Below, one piece after another: positions 29,565 to 38,470 of a stretch of 64,000 nucleotides of DNA. Numbering within the stretch: position 1 is the stretch's first letter; every line of letters begins with the position of its first letter. This DNA is from G963675935 sp963675935 (GTDB taxonomy: Bacteria > Planctomycetota > Planctomycetia > Pirellulales > Thermoguttaceae), in the NCBI GenBank assembly GCA_963675935.2, contig CAXXPV010000006.1:62001-126000 (forward strand), written 5' to 3'. The position numbers and the translations under genes are program-made. The notes beneath the pieces are model-generated. The model ran no database searches. It was given only the letters and a program-made list of their open reading frames with translations, and was not told where the DNA came from.

Positions 29565-30953
29565 ATGCCCGACCTCCTGCAAAACGAACTGCTCAGCGCC
29601 TACCTCGACGGTGAATTAACCGCCGCCGAGCAAGCGCAGGTCGAGCGTCTATTGTCGGCCGATCCCGACGCGGCCCGGCTGCTCGAAGAGTTGCGGTCGC
29701 TCAGCGTCGAACTGCAAGAGCTGCCTCGGCAGACCGTCGGCGAAGACCTAAGCGTGCAGGTGTTGCGGGTGGCCGAGCGTCGCATGCTCACCGAGGGCGA
29801 TCCAGGCAGTGCAACTTCCACGCCCGCCGCGCCGCGATTGCCCGAGACGTCTTTCTTCCGGCGATTCCTGATTCGCCGGACGGTGGTTTGGACGAGTCTT
29901 GCGGTGGCCGTCGCCGTGGCGATCTCGATCAACGAACGCCTGCAACAGAAACCGTTGGCCGATAAGCAATTGGCGCGAGTGACGGCGCCGCGCGATGAAG
30001 AGACGTCGCAATCGCGGGCCGTAAAGCCGGAGTTAGTTCGCGAGTCCGGCCCGCCGCCGACGATCCAGGCCGCGCCCGACGCGGTCGCTTCCAACGAAAA
30101 GAATGCGGTGGTTGCCGACAACCGGGACGCGGGACTTGCCCAAGCGGCGACGGCCGGTTCGCCAGCCGTCGAGCCGACCGTGCCCCAGGTATCGGCGAAT
30201 CGACTCGCGACAAAAACATCGCCGATGAAACCGGAGGCCGATCGAGTCGAACCGCGTGCGGCATTGTCGCCCTCCGCGCCGGCGCCGGCCCCCGCGGCCG
30301 TGCCGGCCAATGCCAATGCTTCGGCCAAATCGTCCGTGACGCCGGCCCCCGTTGCAACTGTGCCGCCGCGCGTCGCGGCCGTCAAACGAGTCAACCCGCC
30401 GATGGTCAAAGGCGTGGTGAACGGCGCAAGCATACCGCCCGGCATCGCCACGAAGACGCCGGTGAAAGCCGCCGCGCCGGCCGGTCCGATCATACAGGTG
30501 GTTTCTTGCGACATCACCGCCGAGGCCGATCGGAAGAAGACGTTCGACAAGCTGTTGGAAGCCAACGGGATCGCATCGACACTGTATCGGGCGTCGGCCG
30601 ACACAGCCGCGGGCCGCCGCCGCATCGAGGAGATGCAGATTAAAGGCGCGGATTTAGTTTACGTCGAGGTGTCGGAGGCCCAAGCCAAGGCCGTGTTGGC
30701 GGGCTTGGTCGCCCAGCCCGAGTTGTTCCTCGCCGTTTCGGTCAAGCTCCCGCAAGACGCGACGGCCAACCGGCTCGTCCGCGAGTTTTTGGAACGGCGT
30801 GGAGAGCTTCCGAGCAAGTCGGGCGCTGTCGGCCCGATCCTCTTCCGTGAACTGACCAACAAGAAGACATCGGCATCCTCGCCGTCGAAAGCGGCAGCCG
30901 GCGCGCCGCCGAAGCGAATGCTTTTCGTGGTGCATGTCGCTCGTCGTTCGTAG
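29565..30953 (+). CDS. Putative membrane-anchored anti-sigma factor
   Basis: 462 residues. The N-terminus LLSAYLDGELTAAEQAQVER matches the sigma-binding helix of planctomycete anti-sigma factors; the zinc ligands HxxxCxxC of classical ZAS domains are absent. One membrane segment lies at about residues 108-125 (TVVWTSLAVAVAVAISI). It is followed by a long alanine/proline-rich exported linker (about 140-300) and a C-terminal folded region with VVSCDITAEADRKKTFDKLL and GADLVYVEVSEAQAKAVLAG. The order sigma then anti-sigma and the 45-bp spacing support pairing. The stop lies at the edge of a palindromic repeat. Confidence 0.8.
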   Translation: MPDLLQNELLSAYLDGELTAAEQAQVERLLSADPDAARLLEELRSLSVELQELPRQTVGEDLSVQVLRVAERRMLTEGDPGSATSTPAAPRLPETSFFRRFLIRRTVVWTSLAVAVAVAISINERLQQKPLADKQLARVTAPRDEETSQSRAVKPELVRESGPPPTIQAAPDAVASNEKNAVVADNRDAGLAQAATAGSPAVEPTVPQVSANRLATKTSPMKPEADRVEPRAALSPSAPAPAPAAVPANANASAKSSVTPAPVATVPPRVAAVKRVNPPMVKGVVNGASIPPGIATKTPVKAAAPAGPIIQVVSCDITAEADRKKTFDKLLEANGIASTLYRASADTAAGRRRIEEMQIKGADLVYVEVSEAQAKAVLAGLVAQPELFLAVSVKLPQDATANRLVREFLERRGELPSKSGAVGPILFRELTNKKTSASSPSKAAAGAPPKRMLFVVHVARRS

Positions 30954-31140
30954 AACGGAATTCATTCCGTTCCACTTCTTTTCTTGTTCCCACGCTCCGC
31001 GTGGGAACACACCAGTCCCGACGCTCTGCGTCGATGATGTGCGATTTGTTTGCCATTGCTCTGGGACGCGGAGCGTCCCGACAATGCGTTCCCACGCGGA
31101 GCGTGGGAACGAGAACATTCATTCCGTTCCACTTCTTTTC
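30950..31140. repeat. Nested palindromes of gttcccacgc and ggaattcattcc types
   Basis: The outer part is acggaattcattccgttcca at the left and attcattccgttccacttct at the right. Further in is gttcccacgctccgcgtggg at 30986 with its partner at about 31088-31110. The centre holds an inverted pair cccgacgctctgcg / gggacgcggagcgtcccg. Bases 31063-31116 are nearly identical to 36283-36336. Confidence 0.82.
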
Positions 31141-31226
31141 GGGGTCTGTTCTCTTCGTCACGAAGAAGCTATATTTGGCGTCAGTCGCTTGGCCGTCGCC
31201 ATGTACTCTTATCCTCGCATTTCACC

Positions 31227-31751
31227 ATGACTGAAAACAATCCCCTGCCCGCTGATGAGCCGGCGTCGAAAGAACCTGTAGCGGAAACGCCTGTGGATGT
31301 TGTCGCCCCGCCGTCGTCGGCCGGCATCGTTCCGTTGGACGCCTCGGCGTTCGCCGAACTGATTCGCGCGGCCCAGCAATCGGGCCTCTCGCTGAACACC
31401 GACGCCATTCGCTCGGCTCTCGATCGCGAATATCGCGAGGGGCGTTATCAGCGGGCGTTCGACGTGATCGAGGGCGTGTCCTTGCAGTTGACCTCGCAGG
31501 CCATGCGCCGGCAAAACGATCTGCGGCAGCAAGAGATGCAATACAAGTCGGGCACGCTCAAAATGTCGCCGAAGGATTGGATGCTCCGCCAGCGTCAAGC
31601 GACCGAGCAGACGCAGCGGATCGAGCGTGCCCGGCGGCAGTTCGTCCGCGTGCTCGACGGTCTGGCGGCGTTTCGGGCGATGAATGCGCCCGAGCAATCG
31701 CCGTTGGTTCATAAGGAGCAATGTCGCCCGGATAGCCCGAAGGGCTTGTAA
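31227..31751 (+). CDS. Conserved hypothetical protein, helical, repeat-derived C-terminus
   Basis: 174 residues from ATG 31227 (MTENNPLPADEPASKEPVAE). There is an acidic, proline-rich N-terminus, then a strongly helical region (SAFAELIRAAQQSGLSLNTD, RQATEQTQRIERARRQFVRV). There is no membrane segment or known motif. The last residues (RPDSPKGL) and the stop codon come from a palindromic repeat that begins at 31730, so the natural C-terminus may have been replaced. Function is unknown. Confidence 0.6.
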   Translation: MTENNPLPADEPASKEPVAETPVDVVAPPSSAGIVPLDASAFAELIRAAQQSGLSLNTDAIRSALDREYREGRYQRAFDVIEGVSLQLTSQAMRRQNDLRQQEMQYKSGTLKMSPKDWMLRQRQATEQTQRIERARRQFVRVLDGLAAFRAMNAPEQSPLVHKEQCRPDSPKGL

Positions 31752-31956
31752 TAGGACAGCCCGGGTTGCCGCTCCGAGCGGCTACCCTGGGTTCCAGGTG
31801 AGAACTCGCAACAATACCCCGCAGGGGTTTCGTAGAGTGGCGTCGCCCCGCCTATGCAACCCTTTCAGGGTTGAACGGATAAGGTTTGGTCGTTTTCCCG
31901 GGGTAGCCGCTCGGAGCGGCAACCCCGGGCTATCCTACACAATCCCTTTCGGGATA
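31730..31956. repeat. Large composite repeat, agcccgaagggc family
   Basis: Same modules as 19906-20216: ggatagcccgaagggcttg, gttgccgctccgagcggcta with its inverse, an inner ccccgcaggggtttcgtag / ccctttcagggttg pair, and a closing tatcctacac plus atccctttcgggat. It separates the preceding small gene from the TPR gene. Confidence 0.82.
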
Positions 31957-32088
31957 AAAACGCGATTTCCGTTTCGTGTTACCCCCCCGCCAGAATCCGC
32001 TCTTCCGGCGATCGTGGAAGAGCGGGTATACTACCCCTCGCTTGCTGTTTTGGGTGGAAAACTTGTTGGCTTTTCGGGGAGGTGGACC

Positions 32089-35000
32089 ATGAGGGTTGCT
32101 CGCTTTCTTTTCGCAACGGTGGCGGTGCTGTCGTTTTCCTGGGGGTCCATTTCCGCCGAAGAGCCGAAGTCGGCGGCCGAGGCCGTCAAGCTGGGCACGT
32201 CTTTGGTTGACAAGGAAAAAAACGAGGAAGCGGTCCAGGCGTTCACGAAAGCGATTGAACTCGATCCGAAAAACTCCGACGCCTATTGCGGCCGGGCCAG
32301 GGCGTATGGCAATCTTGGCAAGGTTGACGCTTCGCTCGCCGACGCCGATGAGGCCATTCGGCTGAATCCGCGCAACGCCGTGGCGCATCACTGTCGCGCC
32401 GCCAATTTATGTCTACAGGGCGACTTTCGCAAAGCCCACGCCAGCGTGGACGAGGCCATTCGACTCGATCCCAAGGACGCACGATTTCATGCAGCGCGCG
32501 CGGTGATTTATTTTCGGCAAGGAGACATGGAACTCGCCATAGCCGCCACGAGCGAAGCCATCCGCTTGGCGCCGAAGGAGCCGTTGTACTACTCCAACCG
32601 CAGCGGATTATATTACAATCAAGGACTTTATGAAAAGGCCCTCGCCGACGCCGACGAAGCCGTTCGGCTCGGCCCGAAATGCCAAAAAACTTACATTTCT
32701 CGCGGCACCATTTTTGCCAATCAGGGAGACTGCGAAAGGGCGGCGGCCGACATTAACGAGGCCATTCGGCTCGATCCGAAAAACCACGTTCCGTATGTTC
32801 TGCGGGCGCAGCTCTATGACAAGCAAGAAAGTCCAGAGAAAGCAATGGCTGACTGCAACGAGGCCATTCGGCTCAGCCCGAAAAGCGGCGACGCCTATGT
32901 ATTGCGGGGCCGCTTGTATATCGAGAAGAAAGCCTACGACAAAGCAATCGCCGACTTCAACGAGGTCACGCGGCTTTATCCGGAATGTGTCAACGCCTAT
33001 GCCAATCGCGGCGTGGCATACCACCAAAAGGGCGATTACGACCACGCCATCGCCGATTGCAATGAGGCCATCCGGTTGAAGCCCGGCTGTGCGCAGGCTT
33101 ACGCCAATCGTGGCGGGGTCTACGCCGATAAAGGCGATTACGACCGCGCTATCGCCGATTGCACCGAGGCCATCCGGTTGGACCCCAGCTATGCGCAGGC
33201 TTACGCCAATCGTGGCGGGGTCTACGCCGATAAAGGCGATTACGACCGCGCTATCGCCGATTGCACCGAGGCCATCCGGTTGGACCCCAGCTATGCGCAG
33301 GCTTACGCCAATCGTGGCGGGGTCTACGCCGATAAAGGCGATTACGACCGCGCTATCGCCGATTGCACCGAGGCCATCCGGTTGGAGCCAGGAGACGTGC
33401 AGGCATACAGCAACCGCAGCATCGCCTACAGGGAACGAGGCGAATTCGGCAAGGCCGTCGCTGACGCGTCGGAAGTCATTCGGCTTCTGCCCGACAGTTC
33501 GGACTCCTACACGCTCCGCGGCGAGGCGTTTGCCCAGCAAGGCGATTGCGACAAGGCGCTGGCCGATCTGAACAAGGCCGTTCGTCTCAATCCGAGAAAC
33601 ACCTGCGCCTATGTGAAGCGAATGTGTGCCTATATGGAGTTGCGGCAGTACGACAAAGCCGTCGCCGACGGCGATCAAGCCATCCGGTTGAATCTCGTCT
33701 ATCCATTGATCTACCTCAATCGCGGGGTCGCTCATTCGTTCCTTAATGAAGAAGACAAGGCAGTCGCCGACTACACCGAGGCCATCCGGCTCGATCCTAA
33801 GTGCTCCATCGCGTATAGCAATCGAGGCAGTATTTTCCTGAAGAAGGGCGATTATGACAAGGTTATCGCCGATTTGAACGAGGCGATCCGCCTGAATCCA
33901 AAGCTCGGTGGCGATTATTCCAATCGAGGCTGCGCTTTTATGATGAAAGGCGATTACAGCCGCGCCGTCGCCGATTGGAGCGAAACCATTCGCCTCGATC
34001 CGAAAAATGACGAGGCGTATACAAATCGGGGCGGCGCTTTTGCCATGATGGATAAATACGACAAGGCCATCGCCGACTACAGCGAAGCGATTCGGCTTAA
34101 CCCGAAGAACGTTTCCGCCTATGGTAATCGGGGCGGCGCTTTCGCCGTCAAGGGCGAATACGACAAGGCCATCGCCGACTACGGCGAAGTCATTCGCCTC
34201 GATCCGAAAAATAGTGGCCGCGCATCGGAACTTCGAGAAAACATCTATGCCGTGAAGAATCTGCACGCCAAGGCCATTTTCAACCCCGACAAAACCATTC
34301 GATTTACTCCGTACAATGAACTCCCGCAATTCAGCCGGGGCGGCGTCTCGCTGACGGTGCGCGATGCCGTCAATGCCCGTTACGATTCCGGCAAATTGGC
34401 CCGGGACAATCCAAAAAAAGAAGATGCGATTGTCGATCCCGCCGGCGATTCTTCATTGAACGACAAATACGCCAAGACCATCGCCGACTGCACCGAAGCC
34501 ATCCGGCTCAATCCGAAAAACTCCGACGCCTATTCCGGCCGGGCCAGGGCATATGGCAATCTTGGCAAGGTTGACGCTTCGCTCGCCGACGCCGACGAGG
34601 CGATTCGACTGAATCCGCGCAACGCCGTGGCGTACAATTGCCGCGCCCTCAATTTCTGTCTACAGGGCGACTTTCGCAAAGCCTTGGCCAGCGCGGACGA
34701 GGCCATTCGACTCGATCCCAAGGATGCACGATTCCATGCAGCGCGCGCGGTGATTTATTTTCGACAAGGAGACATGGAACGCGCCATAGCCGCCACGAGC
34801 GAAGCCATCCGCTTGGACCCGAAGGATGCAATATATTATTTCAATCGCGGTGGATTCTATAATACCCAAGGGCTTTATGACAAGGCTCTCGCCGACGCCG
34901 ACGAAGCCATCCGAATCGACCCGAAATGCGAAAGAGCGTATCATTTACGCAGTTTGATTTTCTTTGAGCAAGGAAACCATGAGAAAGCGATGGCCGACTG

Positions 35001-36219
35001 CAACGAGGCGATCCGGCTCAACCCTAAAAACGTTGATGCCTACATAGTGCGGGGTCGTTTGTATTGTAACGCAGGACAATCCTATGAAAAAGCAATTGCC
35101 GACTTCAGCGAGGGCATACGGCTCGATCCGAAAGACTCTCGTATCTATAGCAATCGCGGCGCGGCCTACATCGGAAAGGGCGATTATGATCGTGCCCTCG
35201 CCGATTTGAACGAGGCACTCCACCTGAATCCAAAGCTCGACGGCGCTTATTCCTATCGAGGCTTTGTTTTTGTGATGAAGGGCGAATATGACAAGGCCAT
35301 CGCCGATTGCAGCGAAGCCATTCGACTCGATCCGAAAAACGACAGGGTGTATGAAATTCGAGGCGGCGCTTATGCCATGAAGAATGAATACGACAAGGCC
35401 ATCGCCGATTACAGCGATACGATCCGGATCAACCCAACGAATGTTTCCGCCTTTTGCAATCGGGGCGGCATGTTTGCCAGCAAGGGGGAATACGACAAGG
35501 CTATTGCCGATCTCAGTGAAGCCATTCGCCTCGATCCTAAAAACAGTGACCGCGCATCGAAGGTTCGGGAAGACGTTTATGCCGCAAAGAGCCAACTCGC
35601 CGGGGCCGCTTTCAACAATGATAAAACCATTCGATTCACGCCATGGCAAGACCTCCCACAATTCACTCCAGGCAATGTTTCGCTATGGGGAAGCGATGCC
35701 GGCAAAATCAACTCCACTTCAGCCGGCGGTCTTATGTCGAACGACAAATACGCCAAGACCATCGCCGACTGCACCGAAGCCATCCGACTCAATCCGAAAA
35801 ACGACGTGGCGTATGCCAATCGCGCGGCTGCCTATGTCGGCATGAAGGAATACGACAAGGCCATCGCCGACTGCACTGAGGTAATACGCCTCAACCCAAC
35901 AAAAGACATGGCGTTTGCCATTCGAGGCGGCATGTACGACCTAAAACGCGATTACGACAAGGCTATCACCGACTGCGTCGAAGCCATTCGGCTCAACCCG
36001 AAAAACGAGGTAGCGTTTGCCATTCGAGGCGGCGCGTATACGAAAAAACGCGATTACGACAAGGCCGTCGCCGACTGCACCGAAGCCATCCGACTCAATC
36101 CGAACAACCACACGGCCTACACCAACCGGAGCGCCGCTTACAAAGAGAAGGGCGATTATCAACGGGCCTATAATGACGAGAAAATGGCCGCACGGATTAA
36201 GCTATTGATCGCAAGATGA
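32089..36219 (+). CDS. Giant exported tetratricopeptide (TPR) protein
   Basis: 1376 residues from ATG 32089, with ribosome site GGGGAGGTGG and signal peptide MRVARFLFATVAVLSFSWGS. Nearly the whole protein is about 35 TPR units of 34 residues with the consensus 'A..NRG.AY...GDYDKAIAD..EAIRLDPK'. Two short non-TPR linkers (about 720-790 and 1165-1225, both with KTIRFTPYNELPQF-like sequence) divide it into three blocks. The start of block 2 repeats the start of block 1 at high DNA identity. Three consecutive units are identical at DNA level (33091-33388). TPR solenoids bind other proteins; a periplasmic scaffold role is likely but no partner is indicated. Confidence 0.9.
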   Translation: MRVARFLFATVAVLSFSWGSISAEEPKSAAEAVKLGTSLVDKEKNEEAVQAFTKAIELDPKNSDAYCGRARAYGNLGKVDASLADADEAIRLNPRNAVAHHCRAANLCLQGDFRKAHASVDEAIRLDPKDARFHAARAVIYFRQGDMELAIAATSEAIRLAPKEPLYYSNRSGLYYNQGLYEKALADADEAVRLGPKCQKTYISRGTIFANQGDCERAAADINEAIRLDPKNHVPYVLRAQLYDKQESPEKAMADCNEAIRLSPKSGDAYVLRGRLYIEKKAYDKAIADFNEVTRLYPECVNAYANRGVAYHQKGDYDHAIADCNEAIRLKPGCAQAYANRGGVYADKGDYDRAIADCTEAIRLDPSYAQAYANRGGVYADKGDYDRAIADCTEAIRLDPSYAQAYANRGGVYADKGDYDRAIADCTEAIRLEPGDVQAYSNRSIAYRERGEFGKAVADASEVIRLLPDSSDSYTLRGEAFAQQGDCDKALADLNKAVRLNPRNTCAYVKRMCAYMELRQYDKAVADGDQAIRLNLVYPLIYLNRGVAHSFLNEEDKAVADYTEAIRLDPKCSIAYSNRGSIFLKKGDYDKVIADLNEAIRLNPKLGGDYSNRGCAFMMKGDYSRAVADWSETIRLDPKNDEAYTNRGGAFAMMDKYDKAIADYSEAIRLNPKNVSAYGNRGGAFAVKGEYDKAIADYGEVIRLDPKNSGRASELRENIYAVKNLHAKAIFNPDKTIRFTPYNELPQFSRGGVSLTVRDAVNARYDSGKLARDNPKKEDAIVDPAGDSSLNDKYAKTIADCTEAIRLNPKNSDAYSGRARAYGNLGKVDASLADADEAIRLNPRNAVAYNCRALNFCLQGDFRKALASADEAIRLDPKDARFHAARAVIYFRQGDMERAIAATSEAIRLDPKDAIYYFNRGGFYNTQGLYDKALADADEAIRIDPKCERAYHLRSLIFFEQGNHEKAMADCNEAIRLNPKNVDAYIVRGRLYCNAGQSYEKAIADFSEGIRLDPKDSRIYSNRGAAYIGKGDYDRALADLNEALHLNPKLDGAYSYRGFVFVMKGEYDKAIADCSEAIRLDPKNDRVYEIRGGAYAMKNEYDKAIADYSDTIRINPTNVSAFCNRGGMFASKGEYDKAIADLSEAIRLDPKNSDRASKVREDVYAAKSQLAGAAFNNDKTIRFTPWQDLPQFTPGNVSLWGSDAGKINSTSAGGLMSNDKYAKTIADCTEAIRLNPKNDVAYANRAAAYVGMKEYDKAIADCTEVIRLNPTKDMAFAIRGGMYDLKRDYDKAITDCVEAIRLNPKNEVAFAIRGGAYTKKRDYDKAVADCTEAIRLNPNNHTAYTNRSAAYKEKGDYQRAYNDEKMAARIKLLIAR
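33091..33388 (+). repeat. Three near-identical 102-bp tandem repeats inside the TPR gene
   Basis: Unit starts are at 33091, 33193 and 33295, each opening gcgcaggcttacgccaatcg. The unit of 102 bp equals one TPR of 34 residues. The copies are identical over their length apart from the end of the third, indicating recent slippage or recombination that adds whole TPRs. Confidence 0.95.
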
Positions 36220-36282
36220 CCAAGGTCGTATCTGCATGGCAGACGACTTGACGATGTTATTCTTGTGCCCGGCTTTCGCCCA

Positions 36283-36336
36283 GGGACGCGGAGCGTCCCG
36301 ATAATGCGTTCCCACGCGGAGCGTGGGAACGAGAAC
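36283..36336. repeat. Palindromic repeat, gttcccacgc type, downstream of flhB
   Basis: Contains gggacgcggagcgtcccg and cgttcccacgcggagcgtgg, almost identical to 31063-31116. It abuts the truncated 3' end of flhB and lies between the converging TPR and flhB genes. Confidence 0.85.
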
Positions 36337-36337
36337 G

Positions 36338-37159
36338 CTATTTCGTTTTCCCACGCCGCAGCCCGTCGGCCTGCGTCTCGACCGGCCGCGTCGGCGGAAT
36401 CGACGTTGTCAGGTCGCGCTGCATCTGCCTGCGCCGGGCAGTCAACTGCGGATCGCCTTCGAGATTCCTAAGCTCCTCGCGCAGCTCTTGCGGCGTCATC
36501 TTCAGGTCTTGCTCATATCGCCATCGCTGATAGGCGTAGTCGAGGATGGCCAAAACCAACAGGGCCGCGCCGATCTTCGCCGCCGTCCAAAGCAGCAGTT
36601 GCGTCATTTGCAGTGCAAGCGCCGCCGGCGCCAGGGCCGATAATCCCACCAGCGCGACTCGCTGATTATACAGCACGACGCCGGCCACGGCCAGCGCGGC
36701 CGAGAGCTTCACCACGCCGAAACCCAGATGCGTCAGGCCGGCCGCCGACGCGATGCGCTGCCAGCCGCGAATCGGGTTGAGCCGCCCCAGGTCGAACGCG
36801 AGTTTTTGCGGCAAGAAAAGGAAGCCGATTTGCAGCACGTTGACCGCAATGCCGGCCAGGCAGAGCAATCCGAGGATCGGCAGCAGACAGCGGCCCAACG
36901 TCCAAAGCGTCGTGTTCCACTGGTGGACGAAGAAATCCCGGTCGGCCGAGAGCCACGCCTCGCCGCCAAGCTGGGCGCGGCAGTAGGAAACGAGAAATGC
37001 GACCAAGCCGCCGCCGAACATCGCCAGGATGATAAGCCCCAGCAGCAGCATCAGGGCCGAGCCGAGGTCTTGGCTCTTGGCCACGTGGCCTTCCTGCCGA
37101 GCCTGCTGCCTGCGGTGTGGGGTCGGCTCCAGGTTTTTCTCGCCGGCGTATTCAGCCAT
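36338..37159 (-). CDS. flhB: FlhB flagellar export protein lacking the autocleavage domain
   Basis: 273 residues from ATG 37159 (MAEYAGEKNLEPTPHRRQQA). Normal FlhB is about 350-380 residues. The four membrane segments, the export-gate loop region LNPIRGWQRIASAAGL and the start of the cytoplasmic helix (YQRWRYEQDLKMTPQELREE, EGDPQLTARRRQMQRD) are present. The sequence then diverges and stops in a basic tail; the C-terminal domain with the NPTH self-cleavage site that switches export specificity is absent, and only about 120 bp separate this stop from the next gene. A palindrome starts at the stop codon. It is the last gene of the flagellar operon. Confidence 0.9.
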   Translation of the reverse strand: MAEYAGEKNLEPTPHRRQQARQEGHVAKSQDLGSALMLLLGLIILAMFGGGLVAFLVSYCRAQLGGEAWLSADRDFFVHQWNTTLWTLGRCLLPILGLLCLAGIAVNVLQIGFLFLPQKLAFDLGRLNPIRGWQRIASAAGLTHLGFGVVKLSAALAVAGVVLYNQRVALVGLSALAPAALALQMTQLLLWTAAKIGAALLVLAILDYAYQRWRYEQDLKMTPQELREELRNLEGDPQLTARRRQMQRDLTTSIPPTRPVETQADGLRRGKTK

Positions 37160-37205
37160 GACCAACGCTCACGGGATTGCATGAAAACAAGTTGATGAAT
37201 TATTC

Positions 37206-37263
37206 GTAAGACGGATTTCCAAATCCGTCCAGTTTTCGGTGACGGATTCGGAAATCCGTCCCA
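37206..37263. repeat. Palindromic repeat, gacggatttcc family
   Basis: Arms gtaagacggatttccaaatc and the inverse ggattcggaaatccgtccca. It lies between fliR and flhB; a relative lies between fliG and fliH (43155-43215). Confidence 0.85.
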
Positions 37264-37295
37264 CAAAATTGCACAACTTATTCTTTTACAGCGAC

Positions 37296-38081
37296 TCACT
37301 GCATCCACTGCGTTTTTAACGGCGTGTTCAACGGATCGAAGATCGTTTCCAACGCGGGCTGGATTTGATCCTGGAACGCCCAGATCGCCGCGCCCAAGGT
37401 CAATGCCAACGCAGCGAACGCCAAGAGGGAATTCAGCCCGAAGCCCAACGCAAATATGTTCATTTGCGGCAGCGTTCGCCCGACCAGCCCGAGAACGATG
37501 GTCGCCAACAGCAGCGCGGTGACGGCCGGCGCGGCCACGCGCACGGCCAGCGAAAAACTTTGCGCGGCCAGCGTCGTGAAACCGTCGCCAAGCGCGGCGG
37601 GAAACCGTCCGCTGCCGGGCGGAATCGCCTGAAACGTGTCGAGCAGGCCGGCCATCGCCATGCGGTGTCCGCCGATGCACAGGAACGCGGCCACGGCCGT
37701 CAGGAACATCAGCCGGGAGAACAGCGGCACGTTTTCGCCCAGTCCGGGATCGAATGTTTCGGCGAGGCTCAAGCCCGCGGCTTGGCTGATCAACTCGCCG
37801 GCCAAGGTCATGGCGTGAACAAAGACAAGGATGCCGAGGCCCAGCGCGGCGCCGATGGCGGCTTCCGTGCCGAGCAAGACCGTGTAGCGAGTCCAACCAT
37901 CGAATGCGACAGATCCGACGGCGGAGAATTCCAGCGGCGTGATCAAAAGCGCGAGCGCCGCGGCCAGCACCACGCGCAGCCGCATCGGAACGTCGTCGGT
38001 CGCGTAGATGGGCGCGGTCGCGATCAGCCCGCCCACCCGAGCGAAGACCAGCGTGAACAGGATGAGGCAATTGTCGAACAT
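37296..38081 (-). CDS. fliR: FliR flagellar export gate protein
   Basis: 261 residues from ATG 38081 (MFDNCLILFTLVFARVGGLI). Six or so membrane segments; typical FliR stretches are RVGGLIATAPIYATDDVPMR, GELISQAAGLSLAETFDP and FALGFGLNSLLAFAALALTL. It forms the export gate with FliP and FliQ in the flagellar basal body. It lies between fliQ and flhB in the usual order, separated from each by a palindrome. Confidence 0.94.
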   Translation of the reverse strand: MFDNCLILFTLVFARVGGLIATAPIYATDDVPMRLRVVLAAALALLITPLEFSAVGSVAFDGWTRYTVLLGTEAAIGAALGLGILVFVHAMTLAGELISQAAGLSLAETFDPGLGENVPLFSRLMFLTAVAAFLCIGGHRMAMAGLLDTFQAIPPGSGRFPAALGDGFTTLAAQSFSLAVRVAAPAVTALLLATIVLGLVGRTLPQMNIFALGFGLNSLLAFAALALTLGAAIWAFQDQIQPALETIFDPLNTPLKTQWMQ

Positions 38082-38105
38082 GGGGGGCAAAATACAAATT
38101 GGGAC

Positions 38106-38163
38106 TTAGGTCTTGGGTCTTAGGTCTTCGAGCCAAGACCTAAGACCTAAGTCCCAAGACCTA
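38106..38163. repeat. Palindrome of acttaggtcttgg units
   Basis: Left tcttgggtcttaggtcttcg, right agacctaagacctaagtccc. It is the same type as the inner element at about 215-281 and the tandem at 12426-12480. It lies between fliQ and fliR. Confidence 0.8.
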
Positions 38164-38199
38164 AGTTCTCGCAATCTTCAAGGCTAATGGCGTAGCATA

Positions 38200-38466
38200 C
38201 TATAATTGTCCCGGAATTCCGCCAATCAAATCGTTGGTGTATTGAACCATCCGCGAGATCAGCCAGGGCAGCGTGGCGGTCAGCACCAAGAGCATGACGA
38301 TGATTTTTGGAACGAACGAAACGCTCTGCTCCTGAATTTGCGTGAGCGATTGGAAAAGCCCGATCACCAGCCCGACCAGCAACGCGGCGATCAGCACCGG
38401 CGAGCCGATGACCAGCGCCGTCCAAAGGGCTTCCCGACCGAGATCAATGGCGGATTGTGCGTCCAT
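38200..38466 (-). CDS. fliQ: FliQ flagellar export gate protein
   Basis: 88 residues from ATG 38466 (MDAQSAIDLGREALWTALVI). Two hydrophobic helices with the family motif LVGLVIGLFQSLTQIQEQ and a closing LLVLTATLPWLISRMVQYTN. The length is exactly that expected for FliQ. The start lies 4 nt after a stranded copy of the fliP 3' end (38471-38500), which would have been the original overlap or junction before a palindrome entered. Confidence 0.94.
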   Translation of the reverse strand: MDAQSAIDLGREALWTALVIGSPVLIAALLVGLVIGLFQSLTQIQEQSVSFVPKIIVMLLVLTATLPWLISRMVQYTNDLIGGIPGQL

Positions 38467-38470
38467 GAGA

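Noticed and set aside
31684..32088. N-terminal extension of the TPR protein through the upstream repeat
   Set aside because: The ATG at 32089 has a strong ribosome site and starts a signal peptide; the upstream frame is repeat sequence.
33091..33388. Possible CRISPR array
   Set aside because: The regular 102-bp period has no spacers and corresponds exactly to TPR codons.
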